From contig NC_135242.1 in assembly GCF_947623445.1 (NCBI RefSeq), positions 8,246,001 to 8,310,000 on the forward strand: DNA of 64,000 nt, in the 5' to 3' direction. Under the pieces are notes generated by a model. That model was given only the letters and a program-made list of their open reading frames with translations. It was not told the DNA's origin and made no database searches. This stretch comes from Clavelina lepadiformis (taxonomy: Eukaryota; Chordata; Ascidiacea; Aplousobranchia; Clavelinidae). The translations under genes and the position numbers were made by a program. Below are positions 10,393 to 25,911 of this stretch, one piece after another (position 1 is the first letter of the stretch; the number at the start of each line of letters is the position of its first letter).

Positions 10393-13300
10393 ATGGCTGC
10401 AAACAACATGGCTTCAAGTACTAGTAACTACATAGAAGCTGATCCTACAAAGCCAGTAAATGAAGGTGTGGATTTAAAGTTGATTTTACATTGTAATTTG
10501 AAACAGAAACACATCCATTGTTGTTTTGTATCTATATTTTTTGTGGCATCCAGGCCGGATAGCGACTGTCATAATGGCGACTTCATAATAGCGACGTAAT
10601 CAAGTGAGCGACATTCCAAACAGCGATTGTATAAATGTCGACCGCATTAAAACAGCGACTGTTATGATAGCGACTTAACTAGGCTTACCATATTTTTTTG
10701 ATTAAAAAGCGGGACTCTTCAGAACAACAAGCCCTATCAGATAAATGTGGTTTACATTTTACTAGAAGTATGAGACTATTTTGGATTCCTATCGTCAGGG
10801 ACAACTGAAGTAGTAAGACACCAAGAAAAACTAAAATAATGGATTTTACTAGGAAACAAAACAATGTTCAAGCATTTGTAAATTTACATAATCGTCCAAT
10901 CATACTTTTCTGTAGACAATACTTTCTTCCAGAAGTCTATATTCAACTTTATTTTCTCATAAAAACCACAGCAGGAAAAGTCAGTTTTAATTTTGCAGGT
11001 GATTAGGGCTTTCACATTCAAATGGTTTTTGCAGAAGAAAATGCAAACAAGTACCGGAACCGTACGAAATAAGTTCTTTCAATAACCTAACTGCAAAAAG
11101 ATCATCTCCTCCTCCTAGCCTACTATTACTGAACAGTGAACAAGCGAATGCGCTAACAATCAACTCACCACTGGACCAATTACCCGCTACAATGATGTAA
11201 CAATTACTTTCACATTTAACACAACGAAACAAGAACACGCATCGGGTATTGCTTTTCAGCAAATTGGCTAAACAAACCAATCACATCATGCTAATATTCG
11301 TGTAGTGTGGGGCAATGCTGGCTCAGTAAATGCCAAAGCGCGACTTTTAGTTGACTGATCGGGATGCCGGGACAAAGCCTTTAAAAGCGGGACTGTCCCG
11401 GCTAAAACGGGACGTATGGTATGCCTAGACTTAACTCGTGTTCACTGAGTTGAATTCACTGAGTCGAATGAGGCATTTATAAATGGAAGGCAACACTATG
11501 ACGTGTCACATTAATTTTAAGGTCGTTTGAAAAATTTCATTAATTTTAAGGTCGTTTGAAAAATTTGCCCCAATGGATTTTATAATTTCAAGAAAAGGAA
11601 GTGACATGATAAGTTATGAAGGCTTTTTGTACAGGAAAGACAAAACAAAGTTAAATACAATCAATTGGAGATGTGCTAAAACAGGTTGTAAAGGTCGCCT
11701 AACGACAAGCCTTCAGTATCGTGAGCAACAACAACCCCCAGTGAGCAGTGGCGTCCACACGCATCCACCAAACCCTACGGAAGTGGCAGCCAGGAGAGTT
11801 GAAAACATTGTAAAAACAGCTGCAGTAAGAACACGGGATCCACCACGAAGAATCGTGCAGGATGCATTGACCGAAGTTAATGAAGAAGTTGCAGCAGCTG
11901 TTGGCTCTTCCACAAATCTGCGTCAAACCATCAGACGGAAAAGGAAAGCAACAGACAACAACCCCCCAGCTCCTGTTAATGTAGGAGAACTGTTCATACC
12001 TGATATGTTGAGACAAACAACAGACCAGCGTGGCTTCCTGCTCTATGACAGTGGGCCTGGAGATGTTCATCGGATGCTTATTTTCAGCACAGATCAGTTT
12101 CTTCAAACCTTACACGATTCGGAACACTGGATGTGTGATGGTACATTCAAAGTGTCACCATCCCTTTTTCATCAAGTATACACTGTGCATGCTATGATAC
12201 GAAACAATGTGCTTCCCTGCATTTTTGTTCTACTCCCAAATAAGCAACAAGTAACATACTCTCAAATGTGGACTGAAATCAAATCACTGAAACCTGGACT
12301 CGCTCCAAGAAGTGTACAGATCGACTTTGAACTAGCTTCCAAAGCTGCGCTCATTGAAGCATTTCCTCAAACGCACATCTACGGCTGTTACTTTCACTTG
12401 GGACAATCGCTCTGGAGAAAGATTCAGGAAAACGGACTGCAACGGTTATATGTGCAAGACGACAATATTCTGATGTCACTGAAAATGCTCCTTGCTCTTG
12501 CCTTTCTACCAGTGGATGAAGTGAGCGATGCCTTTGATGAATTGGTGGCAGACTACCCAGCAGAAGTAATGCCTCTCGTAAATTACTTCGAAGACAACTA
12601 CGTGGGCCGAAGAAACAGACGGGGAGACAGACGACAGCCATTGTTTCCCGTACATATGTGGAGTGTGAAAGCCAGACAAGATGCGGGACTGCCACGAACC
12701 AACAACCAGCTAGAGAGTTGGCACAATGCGTTTCAGGGATCAACGGAAACTCATCATCCTTCCATCTTTCGATTCATCGAAGCTTTAAGACGGGAGGAAG
12801 CCCTTCAACGGGCAAACCGAACCCAGCTACTACAAGGCAGAGACCTGACTCAGCGAATGAAAAGATACGTGACAATGAACACACGAATCACTGTTGTACA
12901 GCAAAATCGAGGCCAGTATGATCTGCGGCAGTTCCTTCGAGCCCTTGCTCACAATTTAGAAATAAACGTGGCTTGATTTTTATTGCAAGACTTTTGGTTG
13001 TTTTAAAGTCCCTTTTGGTTTCAATCTTTGTCTAGACCCTGAATTTTATTGCAAGGCTTGACGACTTTCTGTTGTTTGGCTTGACTAGCCTATTTCTTTT
13101 TAAATCATGTGACTTCTATGGATAGTCCAAATAAAATGTTGTTTTAAAGCCCCTTTTGGTTTCAATCTTTCACTACGCAGTGTTTGCCTGTTTGTGCGTG
13201 CATACGTGTGTAGAGAGGTGTGGGGGATGGAAGGTATGTGTGGAGGGGGTGAAAGAGTGCGTGTGCGCGTAAGCCTTGGATTTAATAAAAGAAGTGAGGT

Positions 13301-16300
13301 CGCTGTTGTGGCAGTCGCTGTTTTTGATGAATCGCTGTCGTGTAGTCGCTCTATTGACAGTCGCCGTTTTAAATGAATCGCTGTCGTGTGGTCGCTCTAT
13401 TGACAGTCGCTGTTCTGACAGTCGCTATTTGGAACCCGAGCCATTTTTTGTATACCTAAAACCACAATCATTTTGCAAAAGTGGTTTAGTGCATATCACA
13501 CTGTATTCTTGTTGTGCACATAAGTTATATATATATTTGCAACAAGCATTATTATTTGTATTCACTTGATTTCTGTTTTTCCAGTTGTTAAAGAATACAG
13601 GGTTATTGAAGATGGAGCCCTAGCCCACTACTTGCAAGAAAGAGAAAGTATGTATTATAATTCAACATATCTTTTATTAGGATTCGTGTTGTTGTGTATA
13701 ACTTTATTAAAAATACAGCAATGTCAAACCTATTGTCTTGTGTGTACATGCATAAAAATGCATGGACTGCTTCATGTTTGCATCATTGTATTTCAGTTGA
13801 GTATCATCATGCTTGCAACGTTGAACAGCGTCGTACTGTTATGGGAGATATTCAAACTGCCAAGCAACTGCAAGATGAAGAGGACAAAAGAGCTAGAATC
13901 TTGACCACGGATGAACAGGAAAAATTGTATGTCAGAAATGTTTCAAACACCTAAGTTGAGGTTGCTAATCAGTAATCAGTAATTTTCTGTGATATTGCAT
14001 AATAATGTATTTATCATAGGCGTCATTGCCAAAATAATCCTGTCTGAAAATTTTCTACATAATCCGAAGATAAAGATTATGGGCTGTACCAGTGCGTGAT
14101 TTAAGACAGAATTTCAGACAGTGCAAGGTTTTTGCAGGCCTGCACTATAGGCAATGGTGCCTTTGGTATTTACAAAAGGCACAACATATATCACTTAGAA
14201 GAACTAGCACTGTATCTTGTAATATTTTTTTATATGCCACACAGAAAAGGTTTAGATGGTGAGCTTGCAGAAGTGATACAGGAAGAAGTTGTGCAGCAGC
14301 ATCTTCATGAAGAAGATGAAAGAAAAAGAAGAGAAAGGAGAGACCAGGTGGGACTTTTTTGTCAGTATGCTTATCAATGTAGTCACAAATTTTTCTACAT
14401 TGTGTACAATTACAATTGTGTAATGTATTTGTTCAATTTATATTTTTTAATTTTTTTAGGAAATGGCAAAAAGAATTTTAGAAAGAGAAAAGCGAAGAAG
14501 TATGTTGTTCATAGTTGCAGTAGTTCAATATCATGTCTTTACCTTTTTTGAGTTACATTAAATTTCCTCCACAAAAATTAAAAAAATTGCTCTTATGTAC
14601 CACTATTTTAAACCCAGATCGGCGACAGCAGGAACAAGATCATTACTTAGCAGAACGTATGTCTGATATGCGTACTTCTGAAAGCAACAATAGGAGAAAA
14701 GAGGTTTCTGATGAGGTACATGTACTTTCATTATACCAATATATGAATAATACTTTGCAAATGTTTAAACTTACAAAGATAGAAGGTAAAATTGGGCATA
14801 GAATTGAACTAATTAATGCGAAATGGTAAGAGGGATTGATATCAGTACTCTAGATTGATGCAAATTTATTGTAAAATCATTCCATATATTGAACTAAAAG
14901 TTTTTTTAGGAACTTGCCAAAAGGTTACAAGACGAGGAAAAACATATGCTAAAAAAGAAAGAAAAGCACAAAGAACATATAAAAACTGTTGTTGAACTGC
15001 AAGATGAAGAGCTTGCTCGGTATAACATCATTAGAATACTTTTTCAAAATTTAATGTTTTAGTTTATTGTCACAACAGAAATGTTTTGGAATTAGATGCC
15101 AACCACTTGGTGTGTTATCAAACACTTTTCAGAACAATAAATGCTCAATTAAATATATGAATTATACTTTTAAGAAATAGATACACTAGAGACGAAGCGG
15201 TTGAAACTGCTTGTTTATTTTTAACAATTTGTATTAAAAATTAGTATATTTATTACCTACAGAGTTTGCTTAACTATTAACTCGCTTAGATTTTGTTTCG
15301 TACCTACTTATATTCAAATGTATATACTAAGCACAAATAAATTCAAATAAAATGAAATACTGTATCACTGAGAATAGGTTATAAACTTAATAAATAAAAG
15401 CATGAAGGCATTAGATTAGATTAGTTACTAGTATATTAATTTGAGTTTTACTTGCTTTGACTTTAAGTTTACTGGTTACCTGTGCTAAGACATTTTTATA
15501 TTTGACTTATGATATACAAACAAAATTTTGTGCTTACAGGTTTATTCATAATCAAGAAATGGAAGAAATGGAGATGATAGAACAACGGCAGAAACACAAA
15601 AGAAAGGACAAGGTGATTTCATGTCTTCTTGAAGATGAATTTCTCAAAGCTATTACAACAAATTACTTCTTCCCCCCTTGAAGTGGGGTAGTTTAAACTA
15701 TTTTTTGTAACATTGTAATATTTCAGTCGGGAAAATATGATCCTAAACGAGAAAGACCTGATTCACATCGGGATGATTCAAGACAGCCGGTGCCTAATTC
15801 TCAAAGAGGTGACCACCGAAAAGAGAAGACTGATCCTCGTCAACAAGATCATGGTAGGGAGGCAGAAGATCCAAGAAGAGAAAGGGCTGATCCTCGAAGA
15901 AAAGAAGATCGTCAGAGAGATATTGTTGATCGAAGCCGCACACCACCAGTTGACAGAAATTCTCATGCAACGGAACATAACAACCATCTACGTGTAAGAG
16001 ATGGTGACAGGCATTCTCCACACCCTAGAAGTGGCAATTCAGAAGGTTCCAGGCTTTCACAGAAACCTCCCAATAGACCCCTGCCACCCAGCACGAGTAG
16101 AGTTGTAAATAATCCAGAATTATCCCATAAGCATGCAATTGAACGGTAATAATTGAGCTGTCATACATTAATGTTACAATTGCATTGTGACTTCTGTTGT
16201 CTCTGTGAATTTAAATTTGTAATATTTTATAACCTTCACAGGCATAATGGACTGCAAATTCTTTAAAAATTTTAATAAAAATTATTTTTCCTTCCTTGTG

Positions 16301-19300
16301 ATGTACTTATGTTTGTGCAGGGATAGGAGACACACAACAAAGGATATCACTACATCTGCAGATGAATATATTCCTTCAAGATCTGCAAGTGAGCGGCCTA
16401 GAAGACCTGCTCCCCCGAAGATGAAGCAAGATTCTGGCCAAAGGTTGCCTGCATCACATGAGCATCGTGAGAGGTATCAGCATAGGGATTCTTCTCCATC
16501 TGATAATCCGTGGGAGAGATTTCCTCAAGATACTTCCCATCATTCCTATGGTAAGGATCTACTTCAAGCAAGGTTTGTTTGTTTTTGTAGAAAGTTTGAA
16601 TCACAAATTACAATTAAGTTATTGAAATGTAAAGTGTGCATGTGTTTCTTATTTAAAATTGCGTTTTAGAGTGTGTAAGGGTGGTGTGCAGAAAGTCAGA
16701 TTAATTAAATATGTCAAACTACCTAAATATTAACTTTGCAACAGTAATGTTGCCTGTGTACACTATACCAGAGGTCGGCAACCTTTTTCACACTACAGGC
16801 CGACTTATATCAGGCATTAATTTGCGGATTAGTTTTCTTTAAAATAACAAATTTTTGGATACAAATTTATTACAACTCTTCAGTGACCACCACCACGACA
16901 CTGATTTAGTGAGAGCCCTGGGCTTGTTTTGCCGCAAAAAGATGCTCCCATCTAGGGGTGATGATAGTTAATGACACTCGAAGCATGTTCCTTATTTTAC
17001 TTCCCAGCCTACTTCGTGATTTTGTCTTGGTTGCTGTCACCACAGAAAAACCAGCGTCACATAGATGGAATGTTGGAAATGGTAGCAGGGTTTTCGGTGC
17101 TCTTATGGCGAAGTCAGGATATTCTGGCTTGATTTTTATCCAGGACAATGGTAGAGTCGTTGTCTCAAACATACGTTTAAGGTTACCATCATTTGCAATT
17201 TCTACCAGCTGATCCTCTTGTAGAATAGGCATGATCAATTTGCCTGGTTCTTCCACAAACGGGCTACGAATCCATTCCTTACCAGTTTGTAGGTGTTTTG
17301 TGGTTGGGAAGTAGCAAGCTTTTTTTTTCTTTGTGGTCATAGGCTCCTTTTCTGGCTCTGGAGGTGGCGTTGTCCGATTTGTAAAGAATCTGTTCAGAGA
17401 CGTTTGTTTCGTATTCATTTTAATTAGGCTAATACACTACTATCAGAATTTGGTAACTTTAAAGAATTCAGTTTATTATGCAAAATGGATGATGAGTTGA
17501 TGACACTGAAGGCTAAACACTCTTTTTCGGCTTAATATTACAGAAATTAATTAATAAATCCTTGCTTCAAACTTTTAAGTATCAACTATCGAACTGTATC
17601 TAACAGCAACTATTGAAGCTTGACCTTCCAAATATGAAACGCTTATATCTGAAACTGAAAACAGCTTCAAAAGTTAAACCCTCACTGCCTCAAATAGCTA
17701 CTATTAAAAAAACTAGACTACACATACTGAAAAACAATGTCCATTGTTACGACTACAGAATAGGGTTGGGATTTCGGGACTAAATTTCAAATGCTGAGAT
17801 TTTCATCCTACAATCCTGGGATTTTTTGGGGATTAAGGAAGTAAAAAGTGTACACATATAATCAAAACAAAGCATGGTAATTTATTGTAATAATGACACG
17901 AAAACAGCAGTACATCAGCAATGTCATCATTAAGATGATTTATAATTTTATTGCAAAGATAACCAAGGTCTGAGAACCCACATTCCGCCTCAACTGATGT
18001 AAGTTTTTTGGTTTTTGGGGCTCCATACAGTTTTTCCAAGATAAAGGGCTGGAGATTGTCATCGTTTTTCACAGGAGAACATGAAAAGAGTTTTACTGTT
18101 TTTCACACTTTTCTCACAACATCTTGCAAGTTAGGTGACTAAAGAGGAGCGACTTCTGCTTCCTCAGAATCATCCTCAGCAACTGTCTCAGGGTCATTTC
18201 CAAAATCATTTACATCAGTGCAGGCTTCAGTAGAATAATACATAGAATTAGATGTCTTACACAAAACCTCACAAACAGCGAAATGGGCCACGTGAACATA
18301 GCAAGTCACGTGTTGAGGGCTAGTGTCCTTTCCGAATTTTACCATAACACAGGCTCCATCAGTGACTGTTGCCACCACATCTTTTTTCAGGTTCAGACCA
18401 AAGCACTTTTATCGTTCTTCAACCAGCTTTACTGCCTTTGCTGCATTCATGCCTTCTTGAATGCAAATCAGTTTCAGAGATCGAAAGACACCTTGAAAAT
18501 AAGCATTTATGTTCTTGTATCACCGATTCAGCCTTAAATGTTTGACACAGTCGCTCACTCGTGGCAATTTGATTAAATGTAAATCCATCCACGGCAGTCA
18601 AATGACCAAGCAGTTCAAGGCTCGGCTTCTTCAACTTGAAAAAGAATTCAATCTTTAGGACTTTACATTTTGGCTGATCTTCCGCTAAAGCTTCCATCAA
18701 ACATGACTTCACTGCAATTTGATTTTTTTTCATTTCAAGGTGGTAATTAGCCCTTTATACTTGATCCAGCAACTTTCAAAACAGGTTGGCACAGATTACA
18801 CTTTGCTCTCTCTGTAGTTTTCCAGTATAAAAGTTTCGCCAGACTTCGGACTTTCTCTGTGAATTTACATCTTCAAAATTAGATATTTTGATTAAAATTT
18901 TTCAAGACTCAGTCAGAACCAGTAGCAAGCGTATGATTACAGTTTGACTAAAACCTGATGCACAAGATCCAAGCCCGTGTGATAAAAGCCATTGTTACCC
19001 AATAGGTCGCATGACGATACTATGACAACACTTTGTGCCGATTCTAAGTGGCTGGCTACTGTAAAACTGTTTTAAACAAACTTAATCCACATATCAGTCA
19101 ATATTGAACTGCCAAAACGTTAACTCAGAATTCCTGGGGTTTCAAGAAAAAAAATCCTGGGATTGGGATTGGAAAAAATAGCTAAAATCCCGTGGAAAGG
19201 GGATTGGGATTTCCCGGGTTCCCAACCCTACTACACAACCAATTATGATTATTAAGGCTATTCAGTTGAATTTCGTTTGCAACGGAGCCCACGCTTATGA

Positions 19301-19703
19301 AACATTCTTTCTGTGCTACTAATGTATTGTTTCCGCATGGCCCAGTAAAAATTTCTCACTGGGCCATGGTCCGGAAGTAGCCGACCCCTGCGCTATACAA
19401 CTAGGCAATAAACTATTCTTACAGTACTGCACTGCTGCTAGCAGTTTACCTGTTTACTTTTAGCATATGACTCAACAAACATTAAAACACATGGGATTGT
19501 TAGCATTATTTTGCTCAACATATCACTGAAACTGTGAATTGAATGTTACCCTGATGAATTTGTTTGCAGAAGACCATGCTCAAAGTGATATTGCTTATGG
19601 TGATGGATTTGCTCGTCTTACTGAGCAAGAAACATGGAATAATAATCAAAACTACAGAGACTACGAAAAGAAAAGAAATAAGGGCGACTGCAAACAGCAG
19701 TAA
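10393..19703 (+). CDS. CCDC50: Coiled-coil domain-containing protein 50 (Ymer), 11 exons, 490 aa
   Basis: Exons: 10393-10465, 13585-13647, 13797-13926, 14245-14347, 14460-14499, 14618-14715, 14910-15019, 15540-15612, 15727-16145, 16321-16550, 19570-19703. All have GT-AG introns and continuous phase, ending in TAA. The N-terminal block EYRVIEDGALAHYLQ...IEYHH..NV.Q and DIQTAKQLQDEED is the CCDC50 signature, followed by repeated E(L/I)A..LQ(D/E)EE coiled-coil/ubiquitin-interacting segments to about residue 230. Exons 9-10 encode a low-complexity, Arg/Asp/Pro-rich tail. In mammals CCDC50 is a ubiquitin-binding cytosolic adaptor in EGFR and NF-kB signalling and an autophagy receptor. YRVI (29-32) and FARL (460-463) fit the LC3-interacting pattern. 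Introns 1 and 10 carry large transposon insertions. GABARAP is the convergent neighbour. Confidence 0.9.
10559..10679 (+). repeat. Left terminal array of GCGAC motifs
   Basis: About eight degenerate copies of (T/C)AGCGACTGT within 120 bases (for example at 10560, 10576 and 10590), all in one orientation. They form the left subterminal repeat of the MULE and are candidate transposase binding sites. Confidence 0.8.
10680..11427. mobile_element. hAT-type MITE inserted in the MULE left end
   Basis: Terminal inverted repeats TAGGCTTACCATA (10680-10692) and TATGGTATGCCTA (11415-11427). Perfect 8-bp target-site duplication GACTTAAC at 10672-10679 and 11428-11435. Second terminal motif AAAAGCGGGAC / GTCCCGGCTAAAACGGGAC. 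It contains no transposase; the 97-codon minus-strand frame inside it is not recognisable. Confidence 0.9.
11573..12976 (+). CDS. MULE transposase with FLYWCH zinc finger (467 aa, uninterrupted)
   Basis: Residues about 14-64 form a FLYWCH-type zinc finger: YEGFLYRKDK, W32, C34, C39, H62 and H64. Residues about 175-400 form the Mutator-like DDE/RNase H core, with D189 in WMCDGTFK, D251 in VQIDFE, C272-x2-H275 in GCYFHLG and E381 in NNQLESWHN. All expected catalytic positions are present and the frame has no stops or frameshifts in 1.4 kb. ATG at 11573 follows a short in-frame non-coding stretch. This combination is standard in animal MULEs and catalyses cut-and-paste transposition of its flanking repeats. 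Sense orientation with CCDC50 raises the possibility of exonisation, but no sequence evidence supports it. Confidence 0.92.
   Translation: MDFIISRKGSDMISYEGFLYRKDKTKLNTINWRCAKTGCKGRLTTSLQYREQQQPPVSSGVHTHPPNPTEVAARRVENIVKTAAVRTRDPPRRIVQDALTEVNEEVAAAVGSSTNLRQTIRRKRKATDNNPPAPVNVGELFIPDMLRQTTDQRGFLLYDSGPGDVHRMLIFSTDQFLQTLHDSEHWMCDGTFKVSPSLFHQVYTVHAMIRNNVLPCIFVLLPNKQQVTYSQMWTEIKSLKPGLAPRSVQIDFELASKAALIEAFPQTHIYGCYFHLGQSLWRKIQENGLQRLYVQDDNILMSLKMLLALAFLPVDEVSDAFDELVADYPAEVMPLVNYFEDNYVGRRNRRGDRRQPLFPVHMWSVKARQDAGLPRTNNQLESWHNAFQGSTETHHPSIFRFIEALRREEALQRANRTQLLQGRDLTQRMKRYVTMNTRITVVQQNRGQYDLRQFLRALAHNLEINVA
13296..13428 (-). repeat. Right terminal array of GTCGC motifs
   Basis: About nine copies of CAGTCGCT/AATCGCTGTC-type motifs, in the orientation opposite to the left array and ending TGACAGTCGCTAT. 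They form the right subterminal repeat of the MULE. Confidence 0.8.
16906..17418 (-). CDS. Internally deleted hAT transposase, 170 aa open frame
   Basis: The C-terminal half matches the ZBED5/SCAND3-like hAT dimerisation region: KTLLPFPTFHLCDAGFS, ATKTKSRSRL and PRWEHLFAAKQAQGSH. The N-terminal residues (KQTSLNRFF) look like the start of such a transposase, so the catalytic core appears to have been removed by an in-frame internal deletion. The frame is still intact over 170 codons. It lacks DDE residues and cannot be a functional transposase, but it could encode a dimerising fragment. Confidence 0.75.
   Translation of the reverse strand: MNTKQTSLNRFFTNRTTPPPEPEKEPMTTKKKKACYFPTTKHLQTGKEWIRSPFVEEPGKLIMPILQEDQLVEIANDGNLKRMFETTTLPLSWIKIKPEYPDFAIRAPKTLLPFPTFHLCDAGFSVVTATKTKSRSRLGSKIRNMLRVSLTIITPRWEHLFAAKQAQGSH
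17761..19230. mobile_element. hAT transposon (inner), nested in the outer hAT
   Basis: Termini TAGGGTTGGGATT (17761) and GTTCCCAACCCTA (ending 19230). Target-site duplication CTACAGAA (17753-17760) / CTACACAA (19231-19238), 7 of 8. It carries a decayed minus-strand transposase. Confidence 0.9.
17833..18733 (-). pseudogene. Decayed hAT transposase of the inner element
   Basis: Three minus-strand frames in order (18419-18733, 18139-18378, 17833-18072) recall successive hAT transposase parts. These are a region with LTAVDGFTFNQIATSE, the core VTDGACVMVKFG...CYVHVAHFAVCEVL containing a catalytic-type TDGA and the conserved CxxH pair, and a C-terminal fragment with CGFSDLGYLCN. Stops and frame changes separate them. 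Confidence 0.7.
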
Positions 19704-19835
19704 AATTTCATTGCCTTCATACATATATCTACTGTTTATTTTTAAACTTTCATTTCTAACATTGTCAAAGTGTTTATGTTATTTACTGCAATTCATGAAA
19801 CATAGATCAGTCATCAGTGTGCACATGGTTTGATT

Positions 19836-19841
19836 AATAAA
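19836..19841 (+). terminator. Poly(A) signal of CCDC50
   Basis: AATAAA 133 bases after the CCDC50 stop codon. A second AATAAA occurs at about 19920. Confidence 0.6.
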
Positions 19842-21876
19842 ATGAAACATATCAAATGTTGAAATCTTTAACCGGGTAAAAAATTCAACCTATTTGTAAC
19901 AATTGTGCAATAGTCAATGAAATAAAATTATTTAAAATCAAAAAGTGTGACCTCACATATCTACATTTAAACTTGTTTGTTTCCACGTCACCTGTTTTTA
20001 TATTACTGATTTCATATATAATGCGTTATTACAAGTTTCATTTCAGTGTCATGTTACCTATATTAGCATTTTGTATAAATTGCGAACTGTTTTTTAGTTA
20101 TCTGATTTCCTTTTGCAAGTTGCATATATTGTTTTGCATTTGGCATATATGCCAACCAGAATTAGTGATCCTTATGGAATGGGACTGTAAAATTTGTAAA
20201 CAGAAAAGTTAATGTTGAAACTTATGAAATAACATTCTACAGAAACTGTAATGCCAATGCTTAGGGCCAAGCTAATTTTTGGGGGTGCCAAAAATTTAGC
20301 ATGCTGTCTGTGTTCTAGAAGTAATTTTTAGACTACATTTAGTTGGAAGTCCTGTGTTTTGTTACATCATGTTTTATAAACTCTTGCTTTTTAGTTACAG
20401 AAACAATTGCTACAACTAAGTCTTACCTTAGAATACAAATGGACATACAAAGGATCATATCTATGTCAATATCGAAATTTATTGTGATTACTTTGATCTA
20501 CTTCTGTAAGTAAGTACTTTGCCTGCCTCAAAACTAATTCAATTTTCAAGGCAGTATAGAAAAATTGTGTGATGATGTGATGTAGCGCTTTTTGTTGTGT
20601 CATGGATTATTTTGTTTTGACTTTCGCTATTGCATCAAATGTAATACGAGATGACATGTTTTGTAGTGTCTTACTTACCTTTGCCAACAAGTAGGCATCA
20701 CCAACGCAAAGTCTAAGCATCTTATTAGTGTTTATACTCAACCATTGGTAACACCTACTGAGGTCTGACTTGGCCGTATCTCTTTGGATATTATCAAACG
20801 ACAGGCAGGCCCAATACAGACGTTTTCATATTAAAATTAGATTAGCAAAAATGTTAGTTTCTTCCAAAGCCTTTATTTATTTGAAGAACACGATAATTTT
20901 TACAATATTTTGAAATTTCATTTATTCAGGTGTTTTGTACAGCACAGTATGTTCAGTGATTTTTATCGGCCAACATCAAATTGACTGGAGTTAGGGCAGC
21001 CTGATGGATTATGATGTAAGTCAAATATGTGTTAACATCAACAATCGTTGCAACTACAGCTCAGTATCATTTGAAGCAACACTAGCATGCAGTATCAAAA
21101 TTTAACCTGAAAATACGCTTACCGATTGTGAAAAACAACCAAAATATCTCCTGTTGCCACTTTGTAAGTGGTAACACACAAATTTCTGTACTTTTTTATG
21201 CGGCTTTCATGAGGTGTTTTACCTATGGCTACTATTCTTTTGATACAGTAACACATATTAAATACTTGAACATGGGAATTTATTAAAGCACAGTATAGAG
21301 GACAATATTTAAAATAACTTTATTTAATAGTGTTCAAGATAAGGATGTGCTGTAATATTAATTAATTGATGACTAACTTTCATCTTGATAAGTTCTTGGC
21401 CAAGATGAATTACATTGAGTAATAAAAGTTTTTGCAAAAACATACATTTGCTCAGCTGCACTAGTAACATATTTAATAGCCTTAGCGTCAAACGAAAAAT
21501 TAATTAATCATATGTCACAAGCATTCACCAGGCCATAATTGTGGGGGCAAATTAGTGAAAAAGTGCTAAATAAAAAATAATGCCAACATCAAAGTATGGC
21601 GTCAGCTAAAAGAACACAAAAATTAGCAGAGAATGCTTGAAAGAGCAAACGGTAAAAAAATTTAAACCAGTTGTTAAGTTCCGAAGACAAGACTAATGAG
21701 TACCATTTTCATAAATTTTAACAGCAAAATGAATGCATCAATTTCTTTCGACTGACACTAAATGGTCTTCGTTTACAATTAAGACATACTACTATAAAGT
21801 TACATAATAAAAACATAAATGGATGTAAACACAATGTCACATTGAATGTGCTGGGCACTTCTCCATCTGGATGTAT
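19842..21876. other. Interval between the convergent CCDC50 and GABARAP 3' ends
   Basis: No exon recognised. The GABARAP 3' UTR must occupy the right part. Minus-strand AATAAA signals are at 21319-21324 and 21279-21284, about 550-600 bases beyond its stop. Confidence 0.45.
21319..21324 (-). terminator. Candidate poly(A) signal of GABARAP
   Basis: TTTATT on the plus strand, AATAAA on the minus strand, about 550 bases after the stop. Another lies at 21279-21284. Confidence 0.4.

Positions 21877-25911
<4,035 letters not shown>

Larger units (their letters stand above)
10559..13428 (+). mobile_element. MULE-type DNA transposon in CCDC50 intron 1
   Basis: The element starts ATAGCGACTGTCA (10559) and ends with the exact complement TGACAGTCGCTAT (13416-13428). 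Both ends carry arrays of degenerate GCGAC motifs in opposite orientation. It encloses an intact FLYWCH/MULE transposase ORF. No clear 9-bp target-site duplication was found, so the outer boundaries could be off by some bases. Its left array has been invaded by a hAT MITE (10680-11427). Confidence 0.85.
16769..19390. mobile_element. hAT transposon (outer) in CCDC50 intron 10
   Basis: Termini CAGAGGTCGGC (16769) and GCCGACCCCTG (ending 19390) are imperfect inverted repeats. Flanking 8-mers CACTATAC (16761-16768) and CGCTATAC (19391-19398) match 7 of 8 as a target-site duplication. It carries a minus-strand transposase remnant and is itself interrupted by another hAT at 17761-19230. Confidence 0.88.

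Noticed and set aside
10987..11280. 97-codon minus-strand ORF inside the hAT MITE
   Set aside because: No family signature, and it lies inside a non-autonomous element.
11699..12743. Long minus-strand and alternate-frame ORFs over the MULE transposase
   Set aside because: Shadows of the 467-codon transposase frame, with no recognisable domains.
13194..13569. ORFs rich in SRSIDSR across the MULE right end
   Set aside because: Produced by the GTCGC motif array. They overlap the element boundary.
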